Made by a program: the position numbers and the translations under genes. The notes under the pieces are model-generated. The model was given only the letters and a program-made list of their open reading frames with translations. It was not told where the DNA came from and searched no databases. Below are positions 7,043 to 7,878 of a stretch of 7,878 nt of DNA, one piece after another; position 1 is the stretch's first letter, and every line of letters begins with the position of its first letter. The DNA is taken from assembly GCF_023502325.1 (NCBI RefSeq), contig NZ_JAMFLZ010000014.1, positions 1 through 7,878 on the forward strand. Reading direction: 5' to 3'. The DNA comes from Wocania_A spongiicola. Its GTDB lineage: Bacteria; Bacteroidota; Bacteroidia; Flavobacteriales; Flavobacteriaceae.

Positions 7043-7085
7043 TTTATAGTCAATATTTGTCTTGCAAAACAATATTAACTATAAA
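7043..7085. repeat. Long near-perfect palindrome
   Basis: Left arm TTTATAGTCAATATTTGT (7043-7060), loop CTTGCAAA, right arm ACAATATTAACTATAAA (7069-7085). The arms match except for one C/A opposition and one extra base. On the minus strand the C/A opposition becomes a G-U pair, so RNA of that strand folds better. It begins about 17 bp beyond the orphan gene tail of copy A, right where homology to a T9SS gene is lost, which suggests an inserted element or a break point. Confidence 0.75.
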
Positions 7086-7147
7086 GTGGAAAATCCCATT
7101 TTTAAATAAGTATGATACTCATTAAAACCCGATGGAATTCATACACT

Positions 7148-7389
7148 TGCTAAATAAAATAGCTACGAGGCTTATTTACTTTACTGCCGTGAAGGGAAAA
7201 CAGAAGCCATCGTCAGTACTAAAATCAATTTGATTCGAACATCATCGAACTCCCACATTAAATTTTCTAAGGAAAATTCAATAAGAGAGGAGGGCTGATA
7301 AGATTAATTTCCGCTTGGCCGCGCTAAAATTAACCCTATCGTCTGCCACTTTTTGTATCTTCGTTCTCAAAGCCTAGTAGCGTTTAGCA
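7148..7389. mobile_element. MITE-like noncoding element with imperfect terminal inverted repeats
   Basis: Left end TGCTAAA (7148-7154), 7 nt, GCTACGAGGCTT (7162-7173). Right end, read inverted, TGCTAAA (7389-7383), 1 nt, GCTACTAGGCTT (7381-7370). The inner arms match at 11 of 12 positions and the outer arms at 7 of 7. The right half is distinctly richer in G+C than the rest of the window (about 44% over 7291-7400 by hand count). Inside are a perfect hairpin AATTTTC-TAAG-GAAAATT (7261-7278) and a larger bulged one (7297-7340). No transposase is encoded; a 34-codon plus-strand frame from the ATG at 7132 ends inside it. Clear target-site duplications were not found. A structured RNA is an alternative. 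Confidence 0.45.
7297..7340. other. Bulged hairpin inside the MITE-like element
   Basis: GATA, TTAATTT and CGC on the left (7297-7300, 7304-7310, 7312-7314) pair with GCG, AAATTAA and TATC on the right (7321-7323, 7327-7333, 7337-7340). The loop is TTGGCC and there are small unpaired segments between. Arms broken into blocks of this kind occur in structured RNAs and in single-strand recombination sites; no further evidence decides between them. Confidence 0.45.
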
Positions 7390-7444
7390 GGTAGTTGTGT
7401 ATTTTGATTTATTAGGTTAAACTAAATGTAAGTTCGAGTGATTT

Positions 7445-7509
7445 TCAATAGAAAATTGTATCAAGAACAGGTTTTAAACACGAAGACTAGATTCTCGATA
7501 CAAATTCCA
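7445..7509. repeat. REP-like palindromic element
   Basis: TTGTATCAAGAA (7456-7467) and TTCTCGATACAA (7492-7503) are inverted copies with one mismatch, separated by 24 bases containing GTTTTAAACACGAAGAC. A small stem ATTTTC-AATA-GAAAAT immediately precedes the left arm. From memory, palindromes with TTGTATCGAGAA arms next to TCGAGTGATTTTC are scattered through intergenic regions of marine Flavobacteriia; I cannot verify this here. It is noncoding. Confidence 0.55.
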
Positions 7510-7573
7510 TTTATAAAAGTTAATTCAATTGGTATTACAATTTTTAGCCCGCCTTATAGATTTTTAAAATAAA

Positions 7574-7604
7574 TAAACCACTGGTAAATACTACCAGTGG
7601 TTTA
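7574..7604 (-). terminator. Strong 13-bp terminator hairpin
   Basis: TAAACCACTGGTA, loop AATAC, TACCAGTGGTTTA, thirteen perfect pairs. On the minus strand the stem is followed by TTTATTTTAAAAA, a usable U-rich tail; on the plus strand it is followed by AAGCTATTAATCG, which is not. It therefore best serves minus-strand transcription coming from the right. No intact gene lies between it and copy B, so the gene it once served appears to be missing. Confidence 0.75.
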
Positions 7605-7690
7605 AAGCTATTAATCGCCTCAATACTTTATAATGAGGGCTTGTTACAAAGTTAGTTTTTGTAATGCAAAAAAGGATTATATTTAGAGTA

Positions 7691-7701
7691 GCAAAAAGGT
7701 T
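7691..7701 (-). promoter_or_regulatory. Linker motif AACCTTTTTGC, copy B
   Basis: Same minus-strand context as copy A (TTTGTATTCGA before, TACTCTAAATATAATCC after). Going downstream on the minus strand there is the 7574-7604 terminator about 90 bp away and then only palindromic elements. If it is a promoter it now drives a short noncoding transcript or nothing useful. Confidence 0.4.
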
Positions 7702-7709
7702 TCGAATAC

Positions 7710-7749
7710 AAAAAAACTAGAAGAATAGAAGAATAGTTAAGTTTTTCTA
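7710..7749 (-). terminator. Terminator-like segment in linker copy B
   Basis: Equivalent of the copy A terminator: TAGAAAAA and TTCTTCTA can pair with one mismatch, followed by G and seven T on the minus strand. The loop is 8 bases longer because of the GAAGAATA duplication. It would end transcripts of a gene to the right of the window. Confidence 0.45.
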
Positions 7750-7878
7750 TTTTCTTAAAATGACTAAAATTCACTCATATTTCGTTACTTTTCAAGACCT
7801 GTGTTAAAAACCAAAAAAAGTAGTTTATCTGAAAAGTTTTATCTCATTTTCGGTTAAAAAGAAAAAGTCAAGAATGAG

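Larger units (their letters stand above)
7687..7859 (-). repeat. Linker repeat copy B
   Basis: Matches copy A (6841-7005) nearly base for base. It differs by seven substitutions and an 8-bp insertion that makes a direct duplication of GAAGAATA (7720-7735). Weaker similarity continues leftwards to about 7650. To the right, homology stops at 7859 and the KRIIKQ tail of copies A and C is absent. A minus-strand gene may enter from the right and end near TAA 7854-7856, but only about 22 bases of it would be visible, so it is not called. Confidence 0.88.

Noticed and set aside
7132..7236. 34-codon plus-strand frame (MEFIHLLNKIATRL...) and an overlapping frame ending near 7300
   Set aside because: Both fall mostly inside the MITE-like element, are short, and have no promoter or recognisable domain.
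3829..7859. Integron-style attC sites in the linkers
   Set aside because: The linkers lack paired RYYYAAC/GTTRRRY boxes at the ends of an imperfect palindrome, and no integrase is present. The shared block is better explained as gene end plus terminator plus promoter-like motif.
7824..7878. Possible 3' end of another minus-strand gene entering from the right
   Set aside because: Too little sequence is visible, and copy B lacks the KRIIKQ tail that would identify a sorting domain.

Overview
The window looks like an accessory, intergenic-rich stretch of a Bacteroidota genome, most likely a marine member of the class Flavobacteriia. The DNA is AT-rich. The one complete gene ends in a type IX secretion (T9SS) type A sorting domain and starts with an A-rich leader lacking a clear Shine-Dalgarno sequence. 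Both large proteins are BspA-like (DUF285) repeat surface proteins, a family common in these bacteria. Every convincing gene signal is on the minus strand.

Layout, left to right. (1) 1-2408, minus: a 5'-complete, 3'-truncated gene for a large secreted BspA-like protein. It is built from three tandem modules of about 280-298 residues, and modules 2 and 3 are nearly identical at the DNA level. (2) 2409-3828: no intact gene. It holds the leader of gene 1, a conserved linker motif with an 11-bp hairpin, a short open frame, a (CA)10 microsatellite, a decayed frame resembling the flavobacterial 'putative metal-binding motif', and AT-rich DNA with small hairpins. (3) 3994-6630, minus: a complete 878-residue gene with signal peptide, PKD-like domain, BspA repeats, parallel beta-helix and T9SS sorting domain. 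(4) 6631-7878: no intact gene. It holds two closely related ~170-bp linker copies (A and B) on either side of a 640-bp island. The island contains a long palindrome, a MITE-like element with imperfect terminal inverted repeats, a second palindrome, and a 13-bp terminator hairpin.

The most interesting structure is the linker itself. Four places (2510, 3829, 6845, 7691) carry the 11-mer GCAAAAAGGTT. Read on the minus strand this is AACCTTTTTGC, and in each case it lies just downstream of a hairpin or T-rich terminator-like segment. Three of the four copies (C at 3829, A at 6841, B at 7687) share a further 150 bp or more, covering the 3' region of a T9SS gene. Copy A even keeps the last six codons and stop (KRIIKQ-stop) of a gene whose body is gone. 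My reading is that this was a tandem array of surface-protein cassettes, each laid out as promoter-like motif, gene, conserved 3' region. Two members are intact (genes 1 and 2) and the ones between them have decayed or been replaced by palindromic elements. Genes 1 and 2 are paralogous in their N-terminal halves, which fits such an array. The two encoded proteins would be exported and probably displayed or released at the cell surface. Their ligands cannot be read from the sequence.
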